A stretch of DNA of 64,000 nucleotides from Salvia splendens (Eukaryota > Streptophyta > Magnoliopsida > Lamiales > Lamiaceae): assembly GCF_004379255.2 (NCBI RefSeq), contig NC_056033.1, forward strand, positions 22,250,209 through 22,314,208, read 5' to 3'. Below are positions 55,177-64,000 of the stretch, piece after piece. Position numbers and translations under genes: made by a program. How positions within the stretch are numbered: the stretch's first letter is position 1; each line of letters begins with the position of its first letter. The notes beneath the pieces are model-generated. The model had not been told where the DNA came from. It ran no database searches and saw only the letters and a program-made list of their open reading frames with translations.

Positions 55177-55661
55177 CCTCACAGTTACTTGTGTATCACA
55201 CAAAAAACCTCACAAAACACTCGTGTGTATCACTCGTTGGCTTTTACCTCCCCTCAAATAACCTAACCTCTCAAGCCTTTTACCACTCTTTCTCTTTTGC
55301 AAAGAAAACACAAGTATAAAACAAATCAAGAACAAACAAGAACAAATAGCAATCAACCAACTTTAGCCCTTGAATGAAGGATGAAAGGAAATGGTCGAGA
55401 AAATGATGTGAAAAATGTATTTGGGTTTTTTTTTCTGGTTTTTTTGTTTGCTTCTTTTTGTAAAGCAAAAAAAGATAATGGATAAAAGAAGGTAAAGATG
55501 TTTACTATATGTACTTTTTTTTTTTTTGGCCCCTTTTTTTTTTTCTTTTTGCAACAACTAGATAAAATGAAGATAAAGTTGTGCTAGCCTTTCTCACTTT
55601 TTTTTTTCGATTTTTTTTTTGAAACTAAGATATGAATGTAAGGTAAAGCTAAGAATAGATC
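55177..55661 (-). other. Gypsy leader, copy 2, part 1
   Basis: Equivalent to 34596-35081, with slightly different T-run lengths. Ends in the left target duplication of the RBP45 retrocopy (55645-55661). Confidence 0.8.
55645..55661 (+). repeat. Left target-site duplication of RBP45 retrocopy 2
   Basis: AAAGCTAAGAATAGATC, repeated at 59051-59067; the same site as copy 1, so inherited by duplication. Confidence 0.9.
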
Positions 55662-56784
55662 CTTTCAAACCCCCCAATTTTGCCGTGGTTTGAATTAGGG
55701 TTTAGCTCCAGCCGAGAATGATGCAGCAACCAGGAGGAATGGCGCCACAACCTATGGGGATGGATCAGCAACAGCCCCATCAGCAGCAGTGGATGACCAT
55801 GCCACCGCAGCCTCCTCATGTCTGGCCTCAGCAGCAGCAGCAACAACAGCACTACGGTGCGCCGTAAACCAACGCAGCTGCTGGTGGCGCCGCCGACGAG
55901 GTTCGATCTCTATGGATTGGAGACCTTCAGTTCTGGATGGACGAGAACTATCTCACATCCTGCTTCTACAACTCTGGTGAGCTAGTATCTGCTAAGGTGA
56001 TTCACAACAAGCAAACTGGCCAATCTGAGGGGTATGGCTTCCTGGAGTTCAGGAGTCATGGTTCTGCTGAAAGTATATTGCAATAATATAATGGTGCACT
56101 GATGCCTAATGCTGAACAGAGCTTCCGACTGAACTGGGCTAGTCTTGGTGCGGGAGATAAGCGTGCAGATGACTCTCCTGAGTACACAATTTTTGTGGGA
56201 GATTTGGCTGGGGATGTTACAGATTATGTCATGCAGGAAACGTTTAAGGTTGTCTACCAATCTATTAAGGGTGCAAAAGTTGTTATAGATAGGGTCACTG
56301 GACGCTCTTCGGCTATGGATTTGTTAAGTTTGTGGATGAGAGAGAGCAACAGCATGCTATGAGTGAAATGAACGGTGTTCTCTGTTCAACTAGGCCCATG
56401 CGGATTGGGCCTGCAGCTAACAAAAAACCTATGAATGCACCAACTCAGAACGCTTCATTTCAAAATCCTCAAGGAACTCAGGGTGAAAGTGACCCCAATA
56501 ATACAACAATATTTGTTGGCGGTCTAGATTCCAACGTGACGGACGACCATTTGAGACAAGTATTCTCACAGTATGGTGATGTGGTACATGTGAAAATACC
56601 AGTTGGAAAGCGTTGTGGATTTGTTCAGTTTTCTGATAGGTCCTGTGCTGAGCAAGCTTTAGCAAACTTAAATGGGACTCTGCTAGGAGGGGAGAACATC
56701 CGTCTTTCGTGCGGACGCAGTCCTTCGAACAAGCAGACTCAGCAAGATCAAAACCAGTGGGGAGGGGGTGCTTACTATGGGTAC

Positions 56785-56802
56785 ACGCAGGGGCATGAGG
56801 TG
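56785..56802 (+). repeat. Left target-site duplication of LINE H
   Basis: ACGCAGGGGCATGAGGTG, repeated at 58569-58586. Confidence 0.93.
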
Positions 56803-58526
56803 AGAAAGTCTTGCCCCAACCATCTCACGTCCAACGCCGACGGTCTCCCTCACCTTTGGGTGAGGTGGATATGCGGCCGGCCTAACGTCGGTCATGGTCC
56901 AGCCCGGAAGGGACTCACCGGGGAAGGAGGTCAAGGGCACGAGTCCCTTTCCCTCGCCGAAATGGGTTTTCCGACCAACTAATGCGAAACGGAATATGAA
57001 AAAGTCAGCCACTCCCCACCCCATTAAAAACGGTGGTAATACAAAACGCAGCGCTTGTGTGCCATTGACGGAGACCGAAAGGGTGAGGAAGAAGATTGTC
57101 TTTGAGTTCGATGAGCTTATTGCCGGAACTAATGGTGGAGGTAGCGCCATTGCCGGAAAAGACGGTTGGAGCTCCCTGCCCGGGGAGAGAGAGAAGGGCC
57201 GGTGGAAGAGAAAGGCACGACCTGGCCCTTTTGAAGCCAACACCGGAGCGTTTGAGGTGGTGCCGGGAGTTCTCCCATTACTCGCGGGGGAGCTCCGTTT
57301 CTCCATGGGACAAAAGGACGGCTCGGCCAGGCACCAGCCGGAAGTCGTGACCGGAACTCGGTTGGAGGGTGCATTGCCGGAGGTGAATGAGGCCGTTGCA
57401 CAAGGGGTACTCCGGTCAACGCGCGTGGAGGCGGCTGCAAGTGCAGCTGTCTTGGACGAGGACACATCCTCAGAAAGGTATGGTGCCAACATGCTTTTTG
57501 ACCCACCCACTCTTGCTGCACCATTTCCGGAAAAGGATAGGCATGTACTAGCTAGTGAGACATGTGACTCCCTTATGGGTCAAAGCCTCTTGCAATTCAA
57601 ATCTGGTGATGGTACAAATTTCAAGGCCGAGGATAACAATGGAGGGGGTGAGGCCGGGCTCAACGGGAAGCCGTCGGCGCCGGATAACCCGTCGGACCCG
57701 CCGGACAAGCTGCTGGACCAGGACAGGGACCAGCCGGAAATCCTACCCAAGCACTCGGCATCTGAGGTAGGCATCGACGTGGCCTCCCCCGTTGGGAGTC
57801 CGCCGACGTTGGGTCACTCGCTGGAATTCATCACGGACAAGGCCGCTCAAACCGAGACCCAACCTGTTGAGCCAGATCTAGATGAAAAGCCCGCGAACAC
57901 GGGTGCGGGCTGGATAGTGGAGGACCACCGAAATCCGACGCGGTGAACCTTGATGCTGATCACGACACGGAGATGGGGACATTCGGATGGTGTGAAGGGA
58001 TCCCTTCGCTTACATTCTCAAACGAGGAAACAAAGTGCTTGGTGGACAAGGTAGGGCACGCCATTATCGGAAAGTTCTCCCACACCCTCCCAACACCACA
58101 ACAAATCCAAAAATCCCTTTCCAACATCAACTTCGTCGATGGATTCAAATGGAAGTTCGTTAACGCCAAGTGAGCCGGGCATTGGCTCAATGAGTGTATC
58201 ATGTGGGTTCCTAAGCCGGGAAATGGAGGGCTTCATCGAGGACCTCGATCCGGGAGGGGTTGTCACATGTGGGGGCACCCCTATCGCGGGCCTCAACTAG
58301 GTAACGGACTTAAGTTTTTGACGATGCGATGGCTGCATCATTATAATTGTAATAGGGATGCTAAGAGTATTTAGATGACTACCCTAGTTTATTGGGAGGC
58401 CCTCGTTGTACTCTAATTGGTCGTGGTGAGCCGTCACTTTTGGGCGGCTCAATGGTTGTTTGTTTTGGCTGCAATTGCTGTTGGTAATGCACAGGTGTGG
58501 GTCCGCCTTAACCCTCCACCCTCGGG

Positions 58527-58568
<42 letters not shown>
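56803..58568 (+). mobile_element. LINE H, ORF1-only element in the RBP45 pseudogene
   Basis: Plus-strand, 5'-truncated: ORF1, then the same 3' UTR as LINE A, hairpin at 58517-58529 and 35 A. An 18-bp target duplication makes it a clean recent insertion. Like A it has no ORF2. It also lacks the zinc-knuckle part of ORF1. Confidence 0.92.
56894..58302 (+). pseudogene. LINE H ORF1 (internally deleted)
   Basis: The frame 56894-57946 (about 350 codons) has a basic region with ERVRKKIVFEFDEL, alignable with A's KKKMVFEMVDSL, then a variable linker. A shift near 57943 leads to GIPSLTFSNEE and GHAIIGKFSHTLP (DUF4283-like start), ending at KFVNAK and TGA 58171-58173. Directly after comes the ORF1 tail (SREMEGFIEDLDPGG) to TAG near 58300. 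About 500 bp that A has between these points, including the knuckle, are missing. Confidence 0.82.
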
Positions 58569-58570
<2 letters not shown>

Positions 58571-58586
58571 GCAGGGGCATGAGGTG
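58569..58586 (+). repeat. Right target-site duplication of LINE H
   Basis: ACGCAGGGGCATGAGGTG, matching 56785-56802; first A ambiguous with the tail. Confidence 0.93.
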
Positions 58587-59050
58587 CAAGGTGGATTTGC
58601 TCCACCACAAGACCCAAACATGTATTATGGAGGCTATCCTGGATATGCAAACTATCAACAGCCGCAATAGTGATATGCTGGAGAGCAGTCGGAGTTGTGC
58701 CTTGCTGAGTGGCTTATTATGTGATATTGCCAAGTTGGATTCGACTTACTATTATCTAATAATATTTGGTGCTATTTTTCTGTTGGTTTTGTTGACCCTT
58801 TTCCCCCACGGATTTGGAGGTTTTCTTAGTAAAAACTACATGTATAATTGTAGTTCTTGATCATGTTTGGAATGAATCGGTTGCATATCAATCGCTTGCC
58901 TTAGTTTTGAGCTGTGCTGTTTTTGCTGAACTGCTGAAATGAACATGCTGCGGCAAATTCTTGTAATGCTATTGCTTAAAGTGATTATTATTCAGTTATT
59001 GAACTAATATCCAGATATAAAATCAAAATCTACCTTGTTTTTTTTAAAAA

Positions 59051-59067
59051 AAAGCTAAGAATAGATC
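59051..59067 (+). repeat. Right target-site duplication of RBP45 retrocopy 2
   Basis: AAAGCTAAGAATAGATC, matching 55645-55661. Confidence 0.9.
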
Positions 59068-59074
59068 AATACCA

Positions 59075-59091
59075 GATGGCTCGTGATACCA
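59075..59091 (-). promoter_or_regulatory. Gypsy primer-binding site, copy 2
   Basis: Same TGGTATCACGAGCC site as at 36711-36727, two bases from the LTR. Confidence 0.75.
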
Positions 59092-59093
59092 AA

Positions 59094-59865
59094 TGATATG
59101 GATTGGGATAGGACGAAGGACCCGTTGGATATATTGATCCAAGAACCCCACGTATAAGGTTTGGCAGCGGACTCCCTTGATTGATAATCTGGTTTGATCC
59201 ACTTCCAGAGCTTGGAAAACCTCGACCCGTTGGCTATATGATCAGCCAAGAACCTCGGTATGGTTGAACGCCACAAGAACTTGCTCAAAGTATCTTGATA
59301 AGTTCCAAACAAGTGAAAAACTCTACAAAGAGAATTCAGCTCACAAGACAAAGTCTATTTTCGTATTTGATCAATGGTGTCCTCAAATGACATGCTTACA
59401 AGCCTATTTATAGGCTAGAATGGACTCTTGAAAGTCTCATATCATTAGTACAACTTAAGACCTTTAGAATGACTCATAATAAGTGAAAAGTAACTCCTAA
59501 ACTATTGGTGTGACTTTAGGACATCTAAAGTCACTTATTTAACTCAAAAAGTAACTTAAAAATGACTCTTCATTTTGGTTGCTCCAACTTGGACGAAAAT
59601 GCATCATGTATCTTCAATTTGGGCCTCCAAAATGTGATATATAGTGACTCAAAACTTCATGCATTGGGCTGCCCACTAACTTGAATAATATTCACCATTT
59701 GGCCCAATGTAGATTGGTCTTGGAATTGGGCTTTTACTTCATCAACTAAAAGCATCATGGACTCCTTTTATCTTCTTAGCTCTAGCTCTTGTAATTGGTC
59801 CACTTTGAATGAACAATGGATCCATCTTCTTGTCCTTGTAGATCAGCTTGGGTGTAGCTCCATCA
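59094..59865 (-). repeat. Gypsy 5' LTR, copy 2 (772 bp)
   Basis: TG...CA ends as in copy 1, from which it differs at few positions. TATA-like box at 59405-59412 (minus strand). Followed by the same gag remnant (59866-59894). Confidence 0.9.
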
Positions 59866-59894
59866 CGAGTAGAAGTAGAAATACCTTTTACCCT
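59866..59894 (-). pseudogene. Short gypsy gag fragment, copy 2
   Basis: Duplicate of 37502-37530. Confidence 0.7.
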
Positions 59895-62780
59895 TCTCCC
59901 GCGATGATTGGGGTATGAAGGATTTGTGTGATAACCTCTTGTGGCATTCCAGCCTGGTTGTGAAGTTTGACGTAACATAGCCTCATCCCAAGTTCCACCC
60001 CCAATGTAGTCCGAGACCTTGGCCGATGAGGCGTCCCTATCGTCAAGGCAGATCTCGCGAAGGGGAGATTCACCAAGCCAAATGTCATCCCAAAAGTAGG
60101 CATCGCCCTGACCGATCACCCATCTAATGTGAGGATTTGCTTGATTTCTCACTTTCATTAGCCGCTTCCATGTCGGGCTACTTCTCCCCGAAGGGGAGGC
60201 CGCAAGGGGGGAGTTTTTATGACAATACTTGGCCTTCATGTATCTAGCCCAAAGGGAATTTTGCTCCCGGAACCTCCACCAAAGTTTGATACTGAAGGCC
60301 CGGAGGACTTCTTTGGTCTTACGAATGCCGAGACCCCCTTCAGGGGTGGGGAGGCAGATCTGATCCCACCCAATCCAATCTGTCTTTTTTCTCTCTGTTG
60401 ACGATCCCCAAAAAAATCGGGCCATCTGCTGATCCAATTGCTTAAGGGCCACGGATGTTGGTTCAATGGCCTGGAAAATGTGCAGCGGCACCGCTTCAAG
60501 TGTGCTTTGGAGTAGTGTAAGCCTACCTCCAAAGGAGAGGTGTCGATGAGCCCACCCCGAGATTCGTGCAGCAATCTTTTCCCGAAGGAACATAAACATA
60601 TCTGTACGTTTGACACCACGATAAATAGGAACTCCAAGGTACAAAAATAGGAAAGTACCTCGTGCGAAGCCTCCTTCATTTTGTATAATGTTGGCGCACC
60701 CTTCATGTTTTTCGGCAATGTAGAAGTTGCTTTTTGCCAAGTTAATCTGCTGCCCGGAAACCCCGGCATATGTCTCGAAGCAAGTCCGCAGCCGCCTAAG
60801 AGGTCCCTCCGCTGCTTGTGTGAATATCACAATGTCATCGGCGTAGGCGAGGTGGCTTATTTTAATGCAGTGTCGGAGATATTGGATCTCCCTGTCTGAG
60901 GCCGCGGGTGGACTTAAAGAACCCGGAGGGGGCGCCATTGACCAGCACCGAGAACCAAAACGAGCCCACACATCTCTCAATCAAAGAGACCCACGGGGCC
61001 GGGAAACCCATCTGGTGTAGCACTTTCAAAAGAAAGGGCCATTGTACTCGGTCGTAGGCCTTAGCCATATCGATTTTTACCGCGACATTAGGGGCCGGCG
61101 CACATCTCGAGAGCTCATGGAACATCTCCTGTGCCAAAAGGACATTATCATTGAGGAGCCGTCCCTTCACAAATCCACTCTGGTTTGGTGAGATTACCAT
61201 AGGGATGAGCGAAGTCATTCTCTTCGACATTAACTTTGTGATAATCTTGTTGACGACGTTGCACAGGCTAATGGGGCGGTAGTCTCTCCACGACTCCGGC
61301 ACAAGCTTTTTTGGGATGAGGACAATGCTTGTGACAGTGACGCTACGTGGGAGGTAGGCACCCCCGAAGAATTGGCCTATAGCCGCCACCACGTCCGGCC
61401 CAACCGTCGCCCAACAGGCCTGGTAGAACAAGGCCGTGAAACCATCCGGCCCTGGGGCACTGTCCCCGGAGATGTCAAAAACAGCCTTTTTAACTTCCTC
61501 TGCGGATGGGGGGTCGGGGAGAGCAGCCACTTCATCCAAGGGTGGGAGTTGATGGATCAAATCAAGGTCTGGCTCGGACAAAGTGAGGGGCCTCGGGGCC
61601 AGGAGGTCTTGGAAGAACTCCACTGCCGAACTTCTTATCTCCATTTCGTCCAAGATCTCCCGGCCGCCCACATTGATCTTGTGGATGCGCATGCGGATCC
61701 TTTTTTGTTTGACCCAACTTTGGTAGAATTTAGTATTCTTGTCGCCCTCCCCTAGCCGTCTTAGGGTAGCCTTTTGTCGCCAGAAGTCCTCCTCCATTTT
61801 AAGGAGTCGAATGTACTCGGCAATGCATCTATTGATCTCTGTCCTGTTCTCCGGGGTTGGCCTTTCTTCGAAATCGCTTTGGGCCAGTGCGATTTTCACC
61901 TCCATATCCCTGAGGTTGTTATGGATGTTCCCAAAGGTCTCCTTGTTCCACACCTTTAGGATTCTCTTTAGTCGAGCAAGTTTGATTTGGAAATTGAGGA
62001 GGCCTTCGAACTCCGTCGGTTGGCTCCAATCTCCCCGAACAAGGTCCTCAAATCCCTCATGCCTAACCCACATGTTTTGGAACCTGAATGGCCTACCCCC
62101 GCTGTTGTTGCTTGTCACTTTGCATCTTACCAACACAGGCCCGTGGTCCGAGGCAATCCGGGGCAGGTTCGTCACCCGAGTAGTTTCCAAGGTTTGTGCC
62201 CATCGTTCGTTCACAAGGATTCTATCCAATCTTTCAAAAAGGCCATTCTTGGCCCACGTGAACTCCGACCCATCAAATCCCGGGTCTAGTATCCTGCAGT
62301 CCTCAATGGCCTCCGCAAAGTCCACCATTTCAGCTTGGCGGTTTGTGTCACTCCCTACTCTGTCTCGCGGATGGAGAATGGTATTGAAGTCCCCTCCAAT
62401 CATCCAGGGTGTACCCTCCAAAAGTATAGAGCACTCCCTCAATTCATCCCATATATGAAGTCGTTTGTCCTCGTGCATTTTGCGTAAATCGCCGAGACAC
62501 ACAAGTGGCTAGCAAGGCGAGGAGATCCAAAGCGGCCGGATAGGGCCTGATCCGTATCTCTCTCGGCCACGAAGCTGGCCCCTTCCTCAACAAACACCCA
62601 GATCTTCCCATTTCTATTCGAGCCTTGGAAAGCCAGCCCCAAAGCCTTTGAGAACTTCTCCGGGTTAGGGCTTGTGAGCGGCTCCATTATTGCAAGAAAG
62701 TGAATATTATGAGTCTTAATTAATCTTTTAAGAACATTTTGGGTAGGCGCGTTAGCAACTCCCCTAACGTTCCAAAACAT
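59895..62780 (-). mobile_element. LINE J, duplicate of LINE K
   Basis: Same 3' junction and same internal RT deletion as K. It ends at CCAAAACAT, just inside ORF2's first codons, where LINE I begins. Confidence 0.9.
59895..62780 (-). pseudogene. LINE J ORF2: endonuclease and reverse transcriptase (broken)
   Basis: N-terminal fragment 62780-62439 (MFWNVRGVANAPTQNVLKR), a frameshift near 62470, then a long frame 62502-60862 (546 codons). That frame has GGDFNTIL, FERLDRIL, ASDHGPVL (intact here, changed to ASDHRPVL in K), APGPDGF, DYRPISLCNV, the KIDMAKAYDRVQW block and GLRQGDPISP. The deletion of about 110 bp near 60890 joins this to the YADD frame (60980 down through 60845). J lacks K's extra C near 39000, so J keeps the older reading in the endonuclease-RT region. 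Confidence 0.87.
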
Positions 62781-62781
62781 A

Positions 62782-63046
62782 AGAGAGAGACGCTCTCCCT
62801 TCTCACTAGAATCCGCCCTCTCTCCCTCCCTCCCCTTTGAGGGAGGTGAAATGTGATTGTTGCATCCGACACATGGTGAAGTCCGGTGGTGAACCGGCGG
62901 TTGAGGCTGCTACGGTCTCATCTCACACGACCCAATCTCCTCACTCGCCGGAACGGAATCTCCCTCTCATCCCACGGCCAAAGACAAAGAGGGCCGGGAC
63001 TCCTTTCCCCGAGAGAGGCCGAAGTGAGCTGAAACGCGCAGGCCTT
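62782..63046 (+). mobile_element. LINE I, 5' fragment of an A-type LINE
   Basis: Starts AGAGAGAGACGCTCTCCC like A and D, with the CT-rich leader and the ORF1 start at 62873 (MVKSGGEPAVEAA). Homology with A stops at about 63046. The 3' part, including 3' UTR and poly-A, is absent; the sequence passes directly into the RFC3 leader. Confidence 0.85.
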
Positions 63047-63127
63047 TCCCCTCCTCTCCACGACTATGCCCCACCCCGCATAGTAGCTTTTCCACAATCA
63101 CTCTTCTCTGATTGTGTGCGTGTGTAG
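62873..63127 (+). pseudogene. LINE I ORF1 N-terminal fragment
   Basis: Open from ATG 62873 through TKRAGTPFPERGRSELKRAG, homologous to A's TKRVGTPHPEKARQALKRAG. It then runs into non-LINE sequence and stops at TAG 63125-63127. This is the same frame as RFC3, 15 codons before its ATG. Confidence 0.75.
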
Positions 63128-63172
63128 ATCTTTAAAGAGGAGAAGCAAGTGCTTATTCAATTCGAAGAAGAA
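63047..63172 (+). other. RFC3 5' leader
   Basis: Sequence between the end of LINE homology and the RFC3 ATG. An in-frame TAG at 63125-63127 supports the ATG at 63173 as the real start. No clear TATA box. Confidence 0.6.
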
Positions 63173-64000
63173 ATGTTGTGGGTGGATAAATATCGTCCCA
63201 AAACCCTAGACAAGGTTCTGGTCCACGAAGATATTGCCCAAAATCTGAAGAAACTGGTGACTGAGCAGGATTGTCCTCATCTCCTATTCTATGGGCCATC
63301 CGGGTCGGGTAAAAAAACCCTTATCATGGCCCTTCTCAGACAAATCTTTGGCCCCGGAGCTGACAAGGTTAAAGTGGAAAACAAAGCTTGGAGAGTTGAT
63401 GCTGGGTCGAGAGCAATTGATGTAGAGCTTACAACAGTATCAAGCACACACCATGTTGAACTGAATCCCAGCGATGCGGGATTTCAGGACCGGTATGTGG
63501 TTCAAGAGATTATTAAGGAAATGGCAAAGAACCGACCAATTGACGTCAAGGGAAGGAAGGGTTTCAAAGTTCTAGTGTTGAATGAGGTTGACAAACTCTC
63601 AAGGGAAGCCCAGCACTCTCTGCGAAGAACGATGGAGAAATATAGTGCATCTTGCCGCCTAATTCTCTGCTGTAATAGCTCTTCCAAGGTCTCTGAAGCC
63701 ATCCGCTCTCGTTGTCTGAACATGCGTATAAATGCACCGACGGAAGGAGAGATCATGAAGGTGTTGGAATTTATTGGCAAGAAGGAATCATTGCAACTTC
63801 CTCCTGGATTTGCTGACCGGATAGCACATCAATCTAATCGAAGCCTGAGGAGGGCAATACTGTTATTTGAGACTTGTCGTGTCCAACAGTATCCTTTTAC
63901 ATCCAACCAAGCTATACCACCTATGGATTGGGAGGAATATGTTTCTGAAATAGCATCAAGCATATTTAAGGAGCAGAGTCCTAAAAGGTTGTTTGAGGTC
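63173..64000 (+). CDS. RFC3: Replication factor C subunit 3 (clamp loader), N-terminal 276 codons
   Basis: Starts MLWVDKYRPKTLDKV and is open to the window edge, so about three-quarters of a protein usually near 350 residues. AAA+ fold: Walker A GPSGSGKKT at 41-49 (Lys in place of Thr/Ser, usual for this subunit), Walker B-like VLVLNEVDK at 133-141, sensor 1 CCNSSSK at 166-172, SRC motif at 179-181, sensor 2 SLRRA at 224-228. RFC3 is part of the RFC complex that loads PCNA onto primed DNA in the nucleus. No intron interrupts the visible part and no disabling change is seen. A LINE fragment lies right upstream. It may be the native gene or an intronless retrocopy; the window cannot decide. Confidence 0.93.
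   Translation, partial: MLWVDKYRPKTLDKVLVHEDIAQNLKKLVTEQDCPHLLFYGPSGSGKKTLIMALLRQIFGPGADKVKVENKAWRVDAGSRAIDVELTTVSSTHHVELNPSDAGFQDRYVVQEIIKEMAKNRPIDVKGRKGFKVLVLNEVDKLSREAQHSLRRTMEKYSASCRLILCCNSSSKVSEAIRSRCLNMRINAPTEGEIMKVLEFIGKKESLQLPPGFADRIAHQSNRSLRRAILLFETCRVQQYPFTSNQAIPPMDWEEYVSEIASSIFKEQSPKRLFEV

Larger units (their letters stand above)
55718..58675 (+). pseudogene. RBP45: RBP45/RBP47-type pseudogene (copy 2), split by LINE H
   Basis: Starts like copy 1 but has premature stops: TAA at 55864-55866 (CAA in copy 1) and TAA in CAATAATATAATGG near 56084. A changed stretch near 56308 (GCTCTTCGGC against GCTCGAAGGGC) shifts the frame before RNP1 of RRM2. RRM3 remains open (about 56332-56730) but with LSCGRSP in place of LLWGRSP. 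LINE H splits the C-terminus between 56802 and 58587. The final Gln codon has become TAG. No full protein can be made. Confidence 0.9.
54332..62781 (+). repeat. Large direct duplication, copy 2
   Basis: Partner of 33751-40420, 20.6 kb downstream. It carries LINE H as an extra 1.78 kb, and substitutions that kill RBP45. Confidence 0.9.

Noticed and set aside
1..64000. tRNA, rRNA or microRNA genes
   Set aside because: None recognised by eye. The tRNA-like match at the primer sites is only a short complement to a tRNA 3' end.

Overview
This window is plant nuclear DNA, most likely from a flowering plant. I see no bacterial gene organisation. Almost every base belongs to a retrotransposon: L1-type LINEs with a C-terminal RNase H, and a Ty3/gypsy LTR family with a Met-initiator-type primer site. 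The only cellular genes are an RBP45/47-type RNA-binding protein (two intronless copies) and the start of RFC3, a clamp-loader subunit, at the right edge. I cannot name the species.

Bases 1-29395 form one nested stack of LINEs. X (minus) was hit by F (minus). F was hit by A (plus, carrying ORF1 but no ORF2). A was hit by D/B (minus). D/B was hit separately by C (minus, nearly full length, ORF2 intact) and E (minus, 5'-truncated). Three of these insertions have readable target-site duplications of 12-17 bp, and the two halves of each host element resume in homologous sequence on the far side. A 100-N gap (29396-29495) cuts the stack and must hide real sequence. LINE G (minus) follows to about 33175.

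Bases 33175-43675 are a gypsy patchwork: a truncated LTR, gag, a leader carrying a retroposed and still open RBP45 cDNA with a 17-bp target duplication, a 772-bp LTR, LINE K, and a plus-strand gypsy pol fragment split by a perfect 770-bp solo LTR with a TGAAA duplication. Bases 43676-52212 hold a deleted LINE M (plus) and a near-full-length but frameshifted LINE N (minus).

Bases 52245-62781 start with a gypsy gag-pro-RT body. The stretch 54332-62781 then repeats 33751-40420 in the same orientation: gag start, leader, RBP45 copy, LTR and LINE. The second RBP45 copy is a pseudogene with stop codons and its own inserted LINE H. LINE fragment I (62782-63046) follows, and RFC3 starts at 63173 and runs off the window.

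The genes do not form a pathway. The LINE ORFs supply the enzymes (endonuclease, reverse transcriptase) that by inference also made the RBP45 retrocopies and perhaps the LINE-RFC3 junction. Most LINE ORFs here are broken. The clear exceptions are C ORF2 (1387 aa) and F ORF1 (940 aa).
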